DNA of 64,000 bases from Paralichthys olivaceus (GCF_024713975.1 NC_091113.1:11792501-11856500); one strand, 5' to 3'. Positions 23,576-36,419 are shown, counted from the stretch's first letter. Notes: a model not told the origin generated them from the letters alone. A program made the numbers and translations.

Positions 23576-26500
23576 GCTTAACTTCCCCGTCAGCTGTGGT
23601 TCGATTACAGGAAGGGATGAGGTAAGTGTTTGCACTCACTGCTCATCCTTTAAATGGCACATACATTTAAAGTGATAGACAGGCACAGGCCTTTCACCAC
23701 TGCTTCTTCTTCTTCTTCTATATTCGGTTTATTGGCGGGCTGAAACCAACATCAAGGTGTATTACCGCCACCCACTGCTGTACTTTGCTTTCCCTTGTCT
23801 TCAATACCAGGCTGATTTAGTGGTTTAGGGATAAAAGCCATTCTCTTGGCCTTGATGTATGCTCACAACTGTTGCAGCTGTTTTCAGAGAAATAAGAAAC
23901 AGAAAATTTAAATACTATTAATGTTATTTTATCTATTACAACTACAGCTATGCCTTTGCTTTCTGATATGGATAACTGTGTGATTGTGTGTGAAATCCTC
24001 AGCCACGTTTGCTCTACTGAGGCGAAAACCCTCACTCTGCTGCTACCTGGTGGTAGGAAGCTGCAACGACAGAAGGTTTTACTTCGGTCAAGCAACCCTT
24101 AGCAACAGTGTAAATAGATACAGAATGTGGTGCAAGCATTTATTCTGATATTTAGCTTGTGTTTATATATTTTTTAAACACATCTTTGAATTTAATACAT
24201 TATATGTAACTTGCTCACATGTGCATTCTACATCAATACAATTAACTCTAAGCATACTGAACCTTGGAAGTCAGAGATTTTTCTTCAGTAAAACCCTTTC
24301 CTCTACATTTTTGAGGATGTTTTCAGTGAAATATTGAAATAAAAGTATTTAGAACCAACATGTTACAACTGAAAATATTAATTCATGCAAATCTTAAGCT
24401 TTTAAGTGTGCATATTTCTTATCAACAAGACTCCTCCTGTGTCCTTCCAAACACACTCTATCCCTGTTCTTACACTCACACACACACACTCACAATACTC
24501 TTAATATGGCATTGCCTTGGCAGCAGCGATGCCAGTTAAGGCAGGCACTGTTCCCAGGTCTGGACTAGGGAAGAGCAGGTGTATACTGCTGTCAACAGAG
24601 GCTCATAAATACTCAGCCAGTGATCTGAGATGGATTACGCCTTTCTGTCATCATATTAAAGACACTCTGTCAGCAAACACTTTTAAGACCCTGTAATCTC
24701 CCGCCAGAGAGAAAAGTCTTCTCTCCTTTTCAAAGGGACTTTATGACATGGCTCGCTGTTGTGTTGCTGATCTGTAACAAATTAGGCATTCATTTCACCG
24801 CCACAATATGCAGAGCTGCACTGCACCCTGGCTCATGTTATTGTAATTGCCAAAGCTGCAAACAAAGTCCCCCAGCTTCTTTTACACATTAACGACAGAG
24901 CATGTTTGTTTTATTGCTGCTGGAGACACACACCTTGAATAAATGTGTACATATCAGTGACATATTTGCAGCTCTTCATGTTGTTATTCTAGTGTCACAT
25001 TTCATTCCCCTCCCAAAGCCTCTCTCCCCTGCAGCTGCGAGACCCTGCCGTGTCCAAATAAAGGCTGCAAACCACTAGTGCTACAAGCGTCTTGACTGGA
25101 TGCTTCTTTTCCCCCATATTACCCATAGTGCTTTGCTGTGGGCCATTCCACTGGCGTTGACAGTGACTTTGGAGACAGGATCTCCACATGCTCCTCTCCA
25201 AGCATTGAGCATGGTGTATTCGACATGCTCAGAATAAGCCCAATGAGCTCCAATTACCCCCCTCTCACGGATTGTTAGGTGTCACTTGTCGTCTGCCGGC
25301 TGAATATGATGATTCTGCGCCTGCAGTGTAAAAGGATAGTTGCACAGTTCTTTATGCATATACCGTGTACGTTACAACTCAGTCAGAGCAGTGGGACACA
25401 GCAAGCCCCTGACCAATTAATTAAAAAATAAACTGAAGTGTTGCCTCAGCGCTACGGCTTGTTCTCACCTTCCATAGCAAAACAGACACATTCTTGTTAC
25501 TAGTTCACCTGCTGATGCCCGAGGTCAGGTTTCTCAGAAGGCCGCAGGGAATTACGGAGGCGAGCCATTTCTCAGTTGCCAAAATGAGAAAGTGGAGGTT
25601 GATTTCAGCATGCCTTTGGCTAAAGACGCAGAGTAGAAAATATAGCCTGTGCTTTACCTTGCTTTAATAAACTACATCAGATAATAAAACACAACTGATA
25701 GTCTTTCACAGCTTCTTCCCAGTCAGTCTGAGGGCCTGAAACCTAAGACGTATCCCTCATTCATTTGACATTTAGACGCGCAAGTTGTCGAGATATCGGA
25801 TTATGAGAAACTCAGACAGGACACATCAATCTTAACTCCAATGTGAAAATAGAATGTGAAATAGGCCGGAACGGCTCACATTTTGTTCCAGCGAGAAGGA
25901 TTTCAGCTCGGCGGCTGTATTACATCCTTGTGTGTACTGCCACGTCAAGTGAAAAACAGTTGACTATAGAGAAACACAGTACTACAAGCAGTCAGGGGTC
26001 AGGGTGCCCTTGATGACCTGATATGGGTCGATGGGTGCAGGTTGCTGGGTGACACGATGCAGCAGAGGATGACTGAGAGTGAACGAACAGAGGGGGAGGG
26101 AGAAGTTGTGAAAAAGCAAAATGAAGACAGGAATTCTGGATTGAAACACCATCTGTCCATCTCTGTCTCTTAAATCTCTATCCTCACCACTTCCCCTTAT
26201 TTCTTTCTTATCCACTCTCAGTGGAAGCAGAGATGGACTGAATGGTGGCGTTGTCGCCTCCTGGGAACAAAATCATGATGCTGCCCGGGTGTGTAAAGCA
26301 GAACTCCAGCATCAGTGATTTTGTTGCCAGGGGGAGGACTGTACCAGCAGGAATTCCCATAATACTGGTCAGAAGTTACGTGATAATAATGACTGAAGTA
26401 ATGATGATGAATGAATGGTATCACAATGCAACTGTGCAGCAGAAATGAAGAAGATGAGGAACTGTATTAGTAGTGCATATATTTATTATAGAAGTAGTAG

Positions 26501-27234
26501 TGTCATATTTTTATTTCCATCAGTAAAAATTATATAATTGCTGCATCAGTGGTACTCTGATGTTTCTCAGTCAACTGTAGAGACTTATTACCAGATGAGT
26601 TGTTTCTTTTTCACAGAACAAGCTAAAGAGCCTTGCTGCAGTGCTGACCACAACCTGCTATTCTGCTTGCAACCTCTAGAGAGAGCTAATGTTTCCCTTT
26701 GCGACTGATGAGATCATGAGCAATAAAACAATGCAAAAAACCTTTGAAGGGCTCTTCCAAGCATTTAACCCACAAATACTTAAATATGTACTCAAGTAAA
26801 AAAAAGAAAGAAAAAAAAAAGAAATTACTTTTTACTTATCAACCCTTTTAGTTTGGACACTTCAAGTCAAGTTAATTCATAAAACATCAATTACATGACC
26901 CTGTTTGCTTGACATTAATTAATAAAAAAACTCTGCACCATCATGGAAGACAGAATGTGAAACATAAAATAGAGTATAATAGAAATTAAATTAAATCAAT
27001 TTGAATGGCTATGATGTGAATAAAGACAACTTAAGGACATCTAAAAGCCATGAGAGAACACAAGGGTCCTCAGTTCCTCACTTCAACAGAAGGGCAGCAA
27101 TCAATTGAAAAAGATTGATGATTCCAAAGCTTCGGGAAGCTACTGTGCACATATGATCACTTTTATTAACCCTTCACCTCGACCAGGGAACATCCATGGA
27201 GCAACTAATAAAAGGATTTGAGTAATCAAGGAGT

Positions 27235-27870
27235 GGATATGGTGCTTTAAAAAAACCCCAACTTAAACCCAATCCTGAACTGTACAAGACACCAACGCAG
27301 TAATGTAAGTACTGGTGAGATCCTGTCTCTCTTCCTGGTATCAGATATCAGTCCAGCAGCAGCATTCTGCACCAGCTGCAGATTTGACAGTGACGACTGG
27401 CTAATGCCCAAATAAAGAGCATTACAGTATTCCAGCCACAATGAAGGTAAGGCATTTGAGACAATCCTTACTTAAAGAGAGGGAGTGTTTTACTTTGGTG
27501 ATGTTTCTTGGTTGGAAATAACAGCCTTTTTAAAACTGATTGAATGTGTTTCAAATTTCAGAGCTGGGTCAAAAATAACACCAAGATTTTTGACCTGATG
27601 CAGCTGAAGTGCCAGTTAACGCCAGCTAAGTTATTTTCTACAGGTGTTGAGAGAGGGGCCAAACAAGACCATATCCGTCTTACTGACATTTTAAGTGCAG
27701 ACTGATATTTGCCATCCAATATTTCACATCATGGAGACAGTCAAGAACTCTGCATGTTGGCCCTGCGAGGTGCTGGCAACCTGTCCAGGGTGTACCCAGC
27801 CTTTCTCCTGTGACCATTATAATTGTGATAAGACATCTGTGCAGAATCAGGTAATCAGTCAATCAATAAG
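27235..27870 (-). pseudogene. L2-like LINE reverse-transcriptase relic
   Basis: On the - strand the conceptual translation contains, in order, LDCLHDVKYWMANISLHLK, a KTxLVLFLT-like segment, then EYCNALYLGISQSSLSNLQL, VQNAAAGLIS and TRKRDRISPVL. These are the characteristic C-terminal reverse-transcriptase segments of fish L2/Maui-type non-LTR retrotransposons. The frame shifts and stops several times between 27442 and 27700, so it is dead. Subfamily not resolved. Confidence 0.75.
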
Positions 27871-28078
27871 AGCATGCTGGTGACCTGGTTCTGGTCTCTT
27901 GCAGTAGGCTGGGCTTCTGAAGCAGGAGCAGAACAGTACGCGTGGACGTGTGTGGGTCCGGATACCCCAAGTATATGTGTGTGCCTGTTAAAGGCTTGTA
28001 ACAGAATAAAAGATTTTGTGAAAACGCCATTCTCTCCTCCCATATTTTCCCGGAGTGGGCCGAGTTCTCCCACAGAGG

Positions 28079-28147
28079 GGTATTCAGCTGCAACATGTAT
28101 CTTCACCACCAGATGTCACTAAATTCTACACACTTAACCTTTAAAAG
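28079..28147 (+). mobile_element. MITE fragment (right end)
   Basis: It carries 'attcagctgcaacatg', 'cttcaccaccagatgtcactaaattctacacactta' and 'acctttaa', the right-hand end of the MITE family seen at 35174-35920, 52963 and 55789. The left part is missing. Confidence 0.7.
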
Positions 28148-30066
28148 GTGGCCTTTCTCTCTCTCTCTCTCTATATATATATACATATGGTTAAATTATC
28201 AAGATTAATGTGCAGTAACAGTTACCAATGTGTGACAATGGCGACCACATTGTTCCTGTTACTCTCTGTCAGAAGGACGGCTGTGCTACATTAGACCAGA
28301 TAAGTTATTGATCTGCATCTCTCACTCTGCTGCTGCAGAAAGTCCAGCAGCCTCCAGGGATTGTGCTGCACGTGTGAGCTCTTTGTCCTTTCTCTGTCCT
28401 CGCATCTCTTCCCTCTACCATCACCCTCCTTCACTCCTCTTTCATCTATCCTTACTTCCATTCATATACTCCCCTTATTTCATTTCGCCCCTCATTCTAT
28501 CGCTACCTGCTTTTCAGATCTCCCCCACCTCTTCCTGTCTTTCTCTGTGCATCCCTCTGTCTCCTCTCTCAACGTCCATAGTTTTGGCTTGTGTCTCCCG
28601 GTGCCCTTGCTGAGCTTTCCGTCGTGCGGGTAAAAGCCAGGAGGGAATGAGTGGGGCTCACAGAGTGCAAGGTAGGAGGAGAAATGTGCCGGTGTCATGC
28701 ATGCATGGTGCAGATGCAGGGCGATTAAGCGTGTTGCAACACATTTTGCAGCATCATGATGCAGCAAGATTTTGAAGCAATCCATATTGTTTTTTTAACC
28801 ATGTTCCGCTCTTTGTTTCTACAGAGTCAGAACACTCCAGGGGTGAAGTTGCACTGGTGATTTCACTGGATGGTTTGAACTGGCTTCACAGAAGGAGATG
28901 CAGTGACAAAGGAAGGAAGAAACGGTATCATTTTGATTTGTGCTGATATGATTATGTGACCAAGATGATAAATTGAAGGTCAGCTGTGTTTGTGTCACTC
29001 TCTCTGAATGTGTGGTCTTGTGGTCTGTCCTCCTCTGAGCCCCTCCACCTGTTACACAGTGAGGTGTTAATTTACCTTAAATAGTGCAGATTACAGGCTT
29101 TATGGCCTACTGCATGTGTGTGTGTTTACATGAGTGTGTGAGACCGTACAGTGGTGTGTCTGCGTGTGTGTCCGTGTGTCCTGTTACATCCTTTACGTCA
29201 CTGCTGCTGTGAATCAGCCCCTCTCTTCCTTTCCTGAGTCACAGTTGCTTGGTTACTGCAGAGCAGTGAAAGTTTCCTATTGCGTCTTTGTCTCCACAGA
29301 TGGATGAGCCTCGATATTTATTCAAGCTCAGGAGTGAGAGGCTAAATATTGCATATGTTTGTGTGCGTGTGTGTGTGTGCTGTTTTGTCGACAAATCAGT
29401 TTCAGTACATCCTGTTGTTAACAGACTCTGAAGGGCTGTCTGTGCACTGTAGCTGACCCCTGAAACGATCTGGTGGATTAAAAAAAAGACTAAGCAGACT
29501 TTTGGAATCATATTCTTATGCAAGAGGAAATCACCTTTGCGGTTACGGTTACATATCATATTAGGTCAATGTGCCTCAACTTGTGTGTGCCAAGCATTAA
29601 ACTCTCGGATTAAGCATGTAGTAATATTTAGCAAAGCTTGTATTTGCTAAATATAAGCCGTGTCTCAATTCAGCAGCTGTATCCTTCAGAGGACCTGGTC
29701 TACACGGCTGAACTGAAATGAGACAGTCTGGTCTTCCTAGTGCTGAAGGATCCACCCTGTGGAGCCTCCGTTGCCCGGGGGTATACTTTATATACAGTCT
29801 ATGGGAAGGACACATTTTTCGGCTGTATTTGTCGGAGCCTTTGAATTGGGACCGGTTAATCATGCCACTGTGACGTAATTTTGTCCTACAAATGCAACAG
29901 AGTGGTATATTCCACTGAACAGTTGACTAATAGTCTAGTTGTATTGGTATATTCCACTTCAATGGCAACTAGCTTTTAGTGAAACAGTTTATTTCCTTCA
30001 CTTGTTCATCACAAGATGAGGAACTGAATCAAATTATATTCATTTGATCGTCAATCTCTCACCCAG
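28148..30066. other. Intergenic; no gene recognised
   Basis: It contains a CT/TA microsatellite (about 28158-28190) and CT-rich sequence at 28380-28600 that opens several frames without a domain. 'ttgtttctacag' at 28813-28824 resembles an acceptor, but the following short stretch (to 28842) was not recognised. The promoter of the lmtk2-like unit, if it has its own, would lie here. Confidence 0.4.
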
Positions 30067-32132
30067 GAATGAAGAGCTCCAGTTCTGGATATCTTCAGGG
30101 CAAATGACGCTGGCTGATGAGAAGCAGCAGCCAATCACGTGTATCCCTGACCAACGAGGAAGAGCAGCCCTTAACTTGTGGAGGAACAGTGAACACAGAT
30201 CAAGTCCATGGTCATCTTCCTTCCCTCTCTCTCCTCAGCACTGTTTTCTTCTAGAGGAGCCTCTCCAGCAATCAGCATTTACTTCTTCTGTCTCACAGTG
30301 TCCAAAGGAAGCTTCATGGAAAAAACTCATCTTAAATATTTGGGACATTTTCACTTTGATCCCAAGGAATGTAAATTTAACAACCCAGCAGCGTGTTCTT
30401 ACAATGGATCACCCAAACAGGTTTATCATTTTCTGTAACAAGGACATACCCCTGCAGCTTGTTACTGACATTTGCCACACTCAAGATTGCAAGACATTCA
30501 TAGGGACTACTGAATCTAGTGATAAAAACGATGTGTCAAGTAGTTTAAAAAATGCCAATTTGCCCTCTGATCTCAATAATAACTCTGAGGAGGATCCCGG
30601 TGAAGTGTTTCATGGGGAAAATCTTAATATAAGCACCCGTAAAAGTCTTTTGAAATCCTATCAAAACTACAATCATCCAGGAGAGTCATCTGAAAGGGAC
30701 AGGAAACTAAGGAAGAGTGTGTCCTTCGATGATGACGTCATGGTCTACTTATTTGATCAGGTACCCATCTCCTGTTGTCATGACTACTCTGGCTTGGATG
30801 GGTTTGAGCTAATTTTCTTCTTCAACTTTATCACTGATTTTGTAATGAATATTTATTGTCATAGAGAATTACTTTCAAAAGTTTTCTGGGGCTCTAAGAG
30901 GTCAGTGTATTAATTACATTTTATATTCAAGATGAATGCTTGCATAACTTTATTTTATTCCAGGGTTTAATGGACCACACCGCCCTTGTTTCCAGTTATT
31001 ACCCACTGTTGTCCTTCTCAGGAAGGTCCCACCATGGAGCTGCACCCTGAGCCCTGCACATCTCTGCCAAACGCTGCTACCTTCAACCTGCAAGATGTCA
31101 CATTAGACGACAGCGGTATAAACCATACAACTGTCTGACATGATTTGTCCCTTTACAATAGGCTGTTTATCAATGGTACAAAACACATTCAATTTAATAC
31201 TGCACTTTGTTGGTACAATCAAGAGGTAATTTTTATTTGATATTGTTTCATAGTGAAATATTTCCCTATTTATTCTACCGAATTAATTACATTTTTGAAG
31301 TCTTGAGGATTTTATGAAAAAAACATGGTAATCTCATAAATAATCTCATAAGGAATTGTTAAAGGTTAAACCACATACATGTAAAGATTATCATATGTAG
31401 TAAAATAACACTGACAGAGAAGAGGCAATTTTTCTGCAATGAACAATTTTACTTTTGATATTTGACACTTAATACTTCCTCCACCACTCATCCCTTTGTA
31501 TTTACCATATACATAACTTTGATTTTGTTCATGCAGTGTTTGTACCTGTATATTCTACTGAAATGTGAATTTGTAAAAAGCATGAGTCATTAAAATTACA
31601 ATTTTGTAAAAAGGATTGAATGATGAAAAGTGGCGTAATGGGTTGGAAAATATTTTTGCCAATATCGTAGTTCAGAAATAATCTTAAATTTGTCATTAAT
31701 TGATAAAGTAAGACAATATTTTGACTTTAAAAATTATATATGGAAAATAAATATATTTTTTTGCATGTCACTGTTAGGCTATCCATTTTAGAAAGGCCCC
31801 TGACAGTGTAACAAGATCTGGGTGTGTAGCTTTAACTTTTCTGTTGACTTTACCGTTTGAAAATCCAGCTAAAACCCAGATGCTGTGGGCTGTTGGCAGT
31901 TCATTGTCACTAATTGTGTGTTTGGTTGGTTTTGCCTGTAGGCTTGGAGTGGGAAGACGACTTCTTAGCTCTGGAGAGGAGCTCGCACCTCCAGTGTGTC
32001 AGTCGTTCTCTACACTCCACCCTTTCCCTGCCAACACCGAGCTGGACTGCTGCGTCCAGGCCGCAGCTTTACCTCCCGTCTCAAACCGGCCTCTTCCTCA
32101 CCCATGTCGCTGAGTCAGACCTCGAGCTGTGA
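30067..32132 (+). CDS. lmtk2: Lemur tail kinase (LMTK2-like) C-terminal tail, no kinase domain found
   Basis: LMTKs are membrane-anchored kinases with a long tail that binds PP1 and traffic proteins. Exons: about 30067-30760, 31022-31115, 31942-32132, with good GT-AG sites. From the first in-frame ATG (30104) they give 942 nt, 313 residues plus stop, without interruption. Residues 200-219 read DRKLRKSVSFDDDVMVYLFD then Q. They combine an RVxF-type PP1-docking motif (KSVSF) with the LMTK hallmark DDV-VYLFDQ, continue EGPTMELHPEP, and finish GLEWEDDF...LFLTHVAESDLEL, matching the LMTK2 end (EWDDDF...LTHLTDSDIE). Residues 1-130 are not recognisable. LMTK proteins are normally about 1400-1500 residues. 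No TM or kinase exon was found in the 12 kb upstream. It may be a decayed ohnolog, a tail-only gene, or the 3' end of a gene with very distant 5' exons. The bhlha15 neighbour fits human LMTK2 synteny. Confidence 0.7.
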
Positions 32133-32145
32133 GATAAACAGCCGG

Positions 32146-32181
<36 letters not shown>
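32146..32181. repeat. (CA)n microsatellite in the presumed lmtk2-like 3' UTR
   Basis: Perfect CA run 14 nt after the stop codon of the lmtk2-like unit. Candidate poly(A) signals for that unit are AATAAA at 32917-32922 and 33276-33281. Confidence 0.9.
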
Positions 32182-32183
<2 letters not shown>

Positions 32184-33066
32184 AGCTACAGGTGCTGATG
32201 TGTGTGACACAGTGGCAGTCAAACACAGCCTTTCTATAAAGCTTGCTGCCTTCAGCCAAAGGCCACCTCACTGTCACCATGGCCCAATGTGACATCCACG
32301 CTTGTTTTTCTTTCAGACGGCCAGCCTTGGTCTAATGGAAAAACTGACTAATCGTCCAGATCAACGTCCTCTTCACCTCTTCCGACTCATCTACCTCCAC
32401 CCCCCTCCTCTTTAATGATGAGTCAGGGATTGTAATGGCTTTTTCTTTTTTTCTCTCTCTCATTCTCTCTCGTTCTCTCTGCCCCAAATGGATTCAGAGC
32501 ACCTGCTGTTCATGACATCAGAGCTCTGCAGGACTGTGTGACAGTGCATTCAGCTTGAACAGTTGACACAACCACTGGCTATGATGTGAAAAAAAACAAT
32601 GGGTTGCATAACAGCGCTGGTACCTTTCCAGCTGCAGACCTCTTTGGAAGCTGCTTTTTGTGCCAGGTTGCGTCCTTGCCCTGAGCGATGAAACAGAGAC
32701 ATAAATAATGTCCAACTTTAATGAGTCTTAGTTTTAACATGTCTGAAACCCCATTCTACCTTTAAATGGTTGGGTTCAAGAAATTCCTTGTTAATCTATG
32801 TGGGATGTTGTTTATACAGTTTGTTTTGCTCAAACAGAGCATGCTTGTGGAGGCCCTGTTTGCCTGCCTCATTACTGAAGTGTATTCAGCCCAGAATTTA
32901 TCAGAGGCTGTGGCTGAATAAACAGTGTGAGCCTTAGGGGCCAAAGAAGGCAGAAACTGAACAAACTCAAAATAAAAGATAATGTTTCCACAGAGTGCCG
33001 GCATCAGCGAGGTTTGGTTGATTAGATACAGTGTACCTGAGGAGCATAGGAAAGCTGGCAGGACCA

Positions 33067-33067
33067 G

Positions 33068-33126
<59 letters not shown>
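33067..33126. repeat. (CA)n microsatellite
   Basis: Perfect CA run of about 60 bp. Confidence 0.95.
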
Positions 33127-33127
<1 letters not shown>

Positions 33128-33879
33128 CTCAAGGACACCAAAGCTAAAAGTGTTTGTATTCTAAGAGCTGCGTGAAAACACCTATAAAGTGTTGTTGTTA
33201 AAGCTACATGATATTTTAACATCACTGTCAATGTAAAAGCCAAATTACTCTGGTGTTCTTCATGTGACTTCATTCAATAAAAGCTTTTAACTTTGGGTGA
33301 CCATAAAGTTTGTTTTTATTATTGCCTAAGACTTTTCTGATGTATCTTTTTACTCTAGCAAAGTTCACAAAATTGCAAAGTTTCTGCAGACGACTCAAAG
33401 TGCAAAGGGTTTTATATCTGGAAAGACCTAAAAACACCAATTTGCTCGATAAATTTGGTTGGATGCTATGCTAACTCTTGCCAGTTTTGTTTTCTGTGAG
33501 TTCAAATATCAACACTTTTCCTCCAGAATTGCTTATGGAAAAGATTGAATTGATATAAGAGGACATTTAGGAACACTTTTGGTAATATTTGGCTTTCAGG
33601 ACAGGACCAGACCAAATGAGTGTGAGTCTGCTGAGGTTTTATATTTTATGCACAAGCATAAAAGTTAGGGGTTCACTTTGTTGATCAAGATTTGGAAACT
33701 GTGGAGGATTTTTAACTGCACCATTCGAGCCTTGTTACACGGAAATCATCTATGGTGATATAGTCTCTAATCACATCCCATATAGGCTAATCAATGTGTA
33801 CACTGAGCTCACTTTACCATGTCTGTGCAACACCCTGCATTACAAAACACCAGTTTGGCTTCAAGGCATTTAAAATACT

Positions 33880-34400
33880 CAGTTACTTTATCTAGGAAAT
33901 TCAAGAGATGAACTGTCTATCATACCCTGTAAGGAACCAGGGTCACCATGAATTGGATTCAGCTGGGAGGTAATATGTGACTGTGTGTTGTTAACAACAC
34001 CTTTAAAGTTTTGGGACAATGTTACAGGACAAACAGTCCAGCAGGGAACCAGAGCTCTGTGACATTTCCAGGTCCAACCAAACAAATAAACAAAGATCTG
34101 TTGTGGTGCAGTAAACTGGGTACAGGGTATTCATTCTTAGGACAAACCATCTGTGTAGGTCTTTCTCTAAAGTTGGTCTTAAACATCTGATGAAACAAAA
34201 GAGTCACCTGAACATCCAGATAGACAAGCTGGGAAAATGATGTTGGAGACACAGGATCTGATACATACAGCAAGACATCGTCTGCATAAAGAAAGATTCT
34301 GTTTAAAGGGTTCAGCCTTTACGCCTCCATATTGAATCCTGCCTGACGACCTCGGCCAGAGAATTCACTGCAAGAGCAGAAAGGGCAAGGCTGAGGGGAA
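33880..34400 (-). pseudogene. L1-like LINE reverse-transcriptase relic
   Basis: On the - strand the translation contains FPLSLALSALAVNSLAE followed, after a frame break, by LYADD (codons at about 34276-34290) and VLLYVSDPVSPTSFSQ. This is the order of the QGxPLSPxLF...LE and YADD boxes of L1-type reverse transcriptase. Stops and a frameshift lie between the boxes, and the rest of ORF2 is absent. A dead insertion fragment. Confidence 0.65.
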
Positions 34401-35169
34401 ACCTTGTCATGATGAGTTTAACCATAATATTAAAGTAAATGTCTTTCCTGTAATTTAGATCTTGAGAGAACTCAGTTTTGCGAGAAAGAAACTGTGCTGT
34501 GGAATATACAACCTGAACATGATTTAATTAAAAGAAACTTCAGTATTTCTCAGGGCCATTGCACCACCCCCCTCTCTGGGCAATAATCCCAACTGCCAAC
34601 AGTTGCTTTTCGGGCCCCAGGTCAAACAGACTAGGTGGAAGGGCAAGAGGTGTGAGGGTCATTATTCAAATAAGGTTACTTACGTCCCTCATTCTTTGTC
34701 AAGTATATTTATTAAGTTTGACATTAGTGTGATGGCGTCCAGCCGTTTATATCAATAACATTATTATATTCACATCATCATTTCTCATTACAGAAGTGAA
34801 GGGATATTTCTTTCTGATAAAAAGCAAATAATGTGACATAGTTTAAAATGAGGCCCGGCTCTGCCTCTGTACATTCAGGTGTGGTCTGACTGTATTCAAA
34901 TGAAGCAGGGGAAGGTGATAAGCCACAATGGAAATTACGTTAACTGCTTAGAATTAAAGGAGTGGACGAAAAACTGCCGTGTTTAATGTGTTTTAATCTT
35001 TCATCTGTATTTCAGGTGGTAAAACATTTCATTTTCTCTGTTGTATTGTGGTAGAACAATCTGTCGCTCATGTTTAAATTTACAAATACATAGAAATAAT
35101 TTATTACTATACTATACTACTATACTCTATAATACTAAAGTACTCCACTATACTATCAATAATAATGAT
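34401..35169. other. Intergenic; nothing recognised
   Basis: AT-rich sequence between the L1-like relic and the paired MITEs. No exon or repeat family was recognised. Confidence 0.4.
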
Positions 35170-35173
35170 TTAA

Positions 35174-35416
35174 AGGTTCAGTGTGTGTTTCCTCTAAACT
35201 GTATGAATTGTTTTCTTTAACCTAGAAGGCGCCCTTTGTATTTAAATACACCGAAGGGAGTCCTCTCTACGGGGCTGCCATGTTTTGAGTTTTTATGACA
35301 ACTGAAGCTGCCACAGGTCCTTTTTCATGTTTGGAAGGGGAGAGTGAGGTGAGGGGTATTCATCTGCCAAATGCAATTTCACCACTAGATGTCACTAAAT
35401 TCTACACACTCTACCT
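35174..35416 (+). mobile_element. TTAA-flanked MITE, copy A
   Basis: It begins AGGTTCAGTGTGTG and ends ...CTCTACCT, with TTAA on both sides (35170-35173 and 35417-35420). Length 243 bp. The interior shows the shared 'ctctctacgg' and 'catgtttggaagg' blocks. Part of the left interior differs from copy B. Confidence 0.75.
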
Positions 35417-35654
35417 TTAAGAATAAGACTAGATCCATTGTGTACAATGAGTAATTTTAACTTTTAATACTTTGACTACAATGTGTGGCTTATGGCCTAC
35501 TTCTTTACCCCAGTAGTTTTAAATGCAAGACTCATACTTGTAATAGTGTTTGTGTTACAGTGTAATTTGTCTAAGTAAATGATTTGGATACCTGTTCCAC
35601 CACTTACTACATTGGTCTATTTTAATTTTTAGCTCCACTACCAATGACACTTAA

Positions 35655-35920
35655 AGGTTCAGTGTGTAAGATTTAGGTGACAGGGATTTTTTGGCAGAAA
35701 TTTAAAAAACTTAAATTTACATGGAGCGGGGTCGTCTCTGTGGAGGCTGCCATGTTTCTTTACTGTTGTCCAAACTGGAAAAACTAAAAACGTTTTGAGT
35801 TTTCATGACAACTGAAGCTACCACAGGTTATCCTTCATGTTTGGAAGAGGAGGGTGAGATGAGGAGTATTCAGCTGCAACATGCAACTTCACCCCTAGAT
35901 AAATCAAACACACTGAACCT
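35655..35920 (+). mobile_element. TTAA-flanked MITE, copy B
   Basis: Terminal inverted repeats AGGTTCAGTGTGTAAG...CACACTGAACCT, flanked by TTAA at 35651-35654 and 35921-35924; 266 bp. It lies 234 bp from copy A in the same orientation. TTAA target duplication suggests mobilisation by a piggyBac-type transposase (inference). Confidence 0.8.
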
Positions 35921-36419
35921 TTAAGTGCTACTAGAAATATAAAAAAACATTGATGTTATTACAACATATGTAACAATAGGCTACCTAAAATACAATATAT
36001 TACTTTGATCACTATGGGTCTCAATTAAAACAGATCTAGTTTGAGGATGTCGTGTAGCAGCATGGGATCATGGGAGTTGTCTTCATCACTGTTGAAATTA
36101 AAAACCTGGCGCAAATCATGTTCCAGGATGAGGTGATGTGGTGTGGCTTAATCTACAAGCAGAGAATTTGAATGCATTATTATTTGGAACATATTCTTTT
36201 TTTACAGTGTACTTCTGGTACTTTCACTTTGTCCAAGCCGATGATCTGCAGCACTCCAGCTCCTGCGGTTAAAACAGATCTGAACAGGAGTTAGTGCAGT
36301 TTCCTGTGATGCTGAGACCGTGTCCAGCAGCAGGGGGAGGATGAGGGGGAGGAGGAGGAGGAGGAGGAGGAGGCCGTTGGAACATCTGGGCATCAAGCTG
36401 GGGGCTGCACCGCCTCCTC

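Larger units (their letters stand above)
22331..27230. other. Intergenic; no gene recognised
   Basis: Contains a (GT)n microsatellite at about 23080-23140 and a retroelement-like tail at 23490-23575. Open frames are short, lack splice context and match no family I recognise. I looked for kinase signatures (HRD/HSD-type loop, DFG/DYG, W-TAPE) belonging to the downstream lmtk2-like tail and saw none. Confidence 0.5.

Noticed and set aside
28308-28633. Two + strand frames rich in Leu, Ser and Pro
   Set aside because: Product of a CT-rich low-complexity stretch.
30208-30438. Second + strand frame inside the lmtk2-like exon
   Set aside because: The other frame stays open into the recognised LMTK motif across splice junctions, so this one is a shadow.
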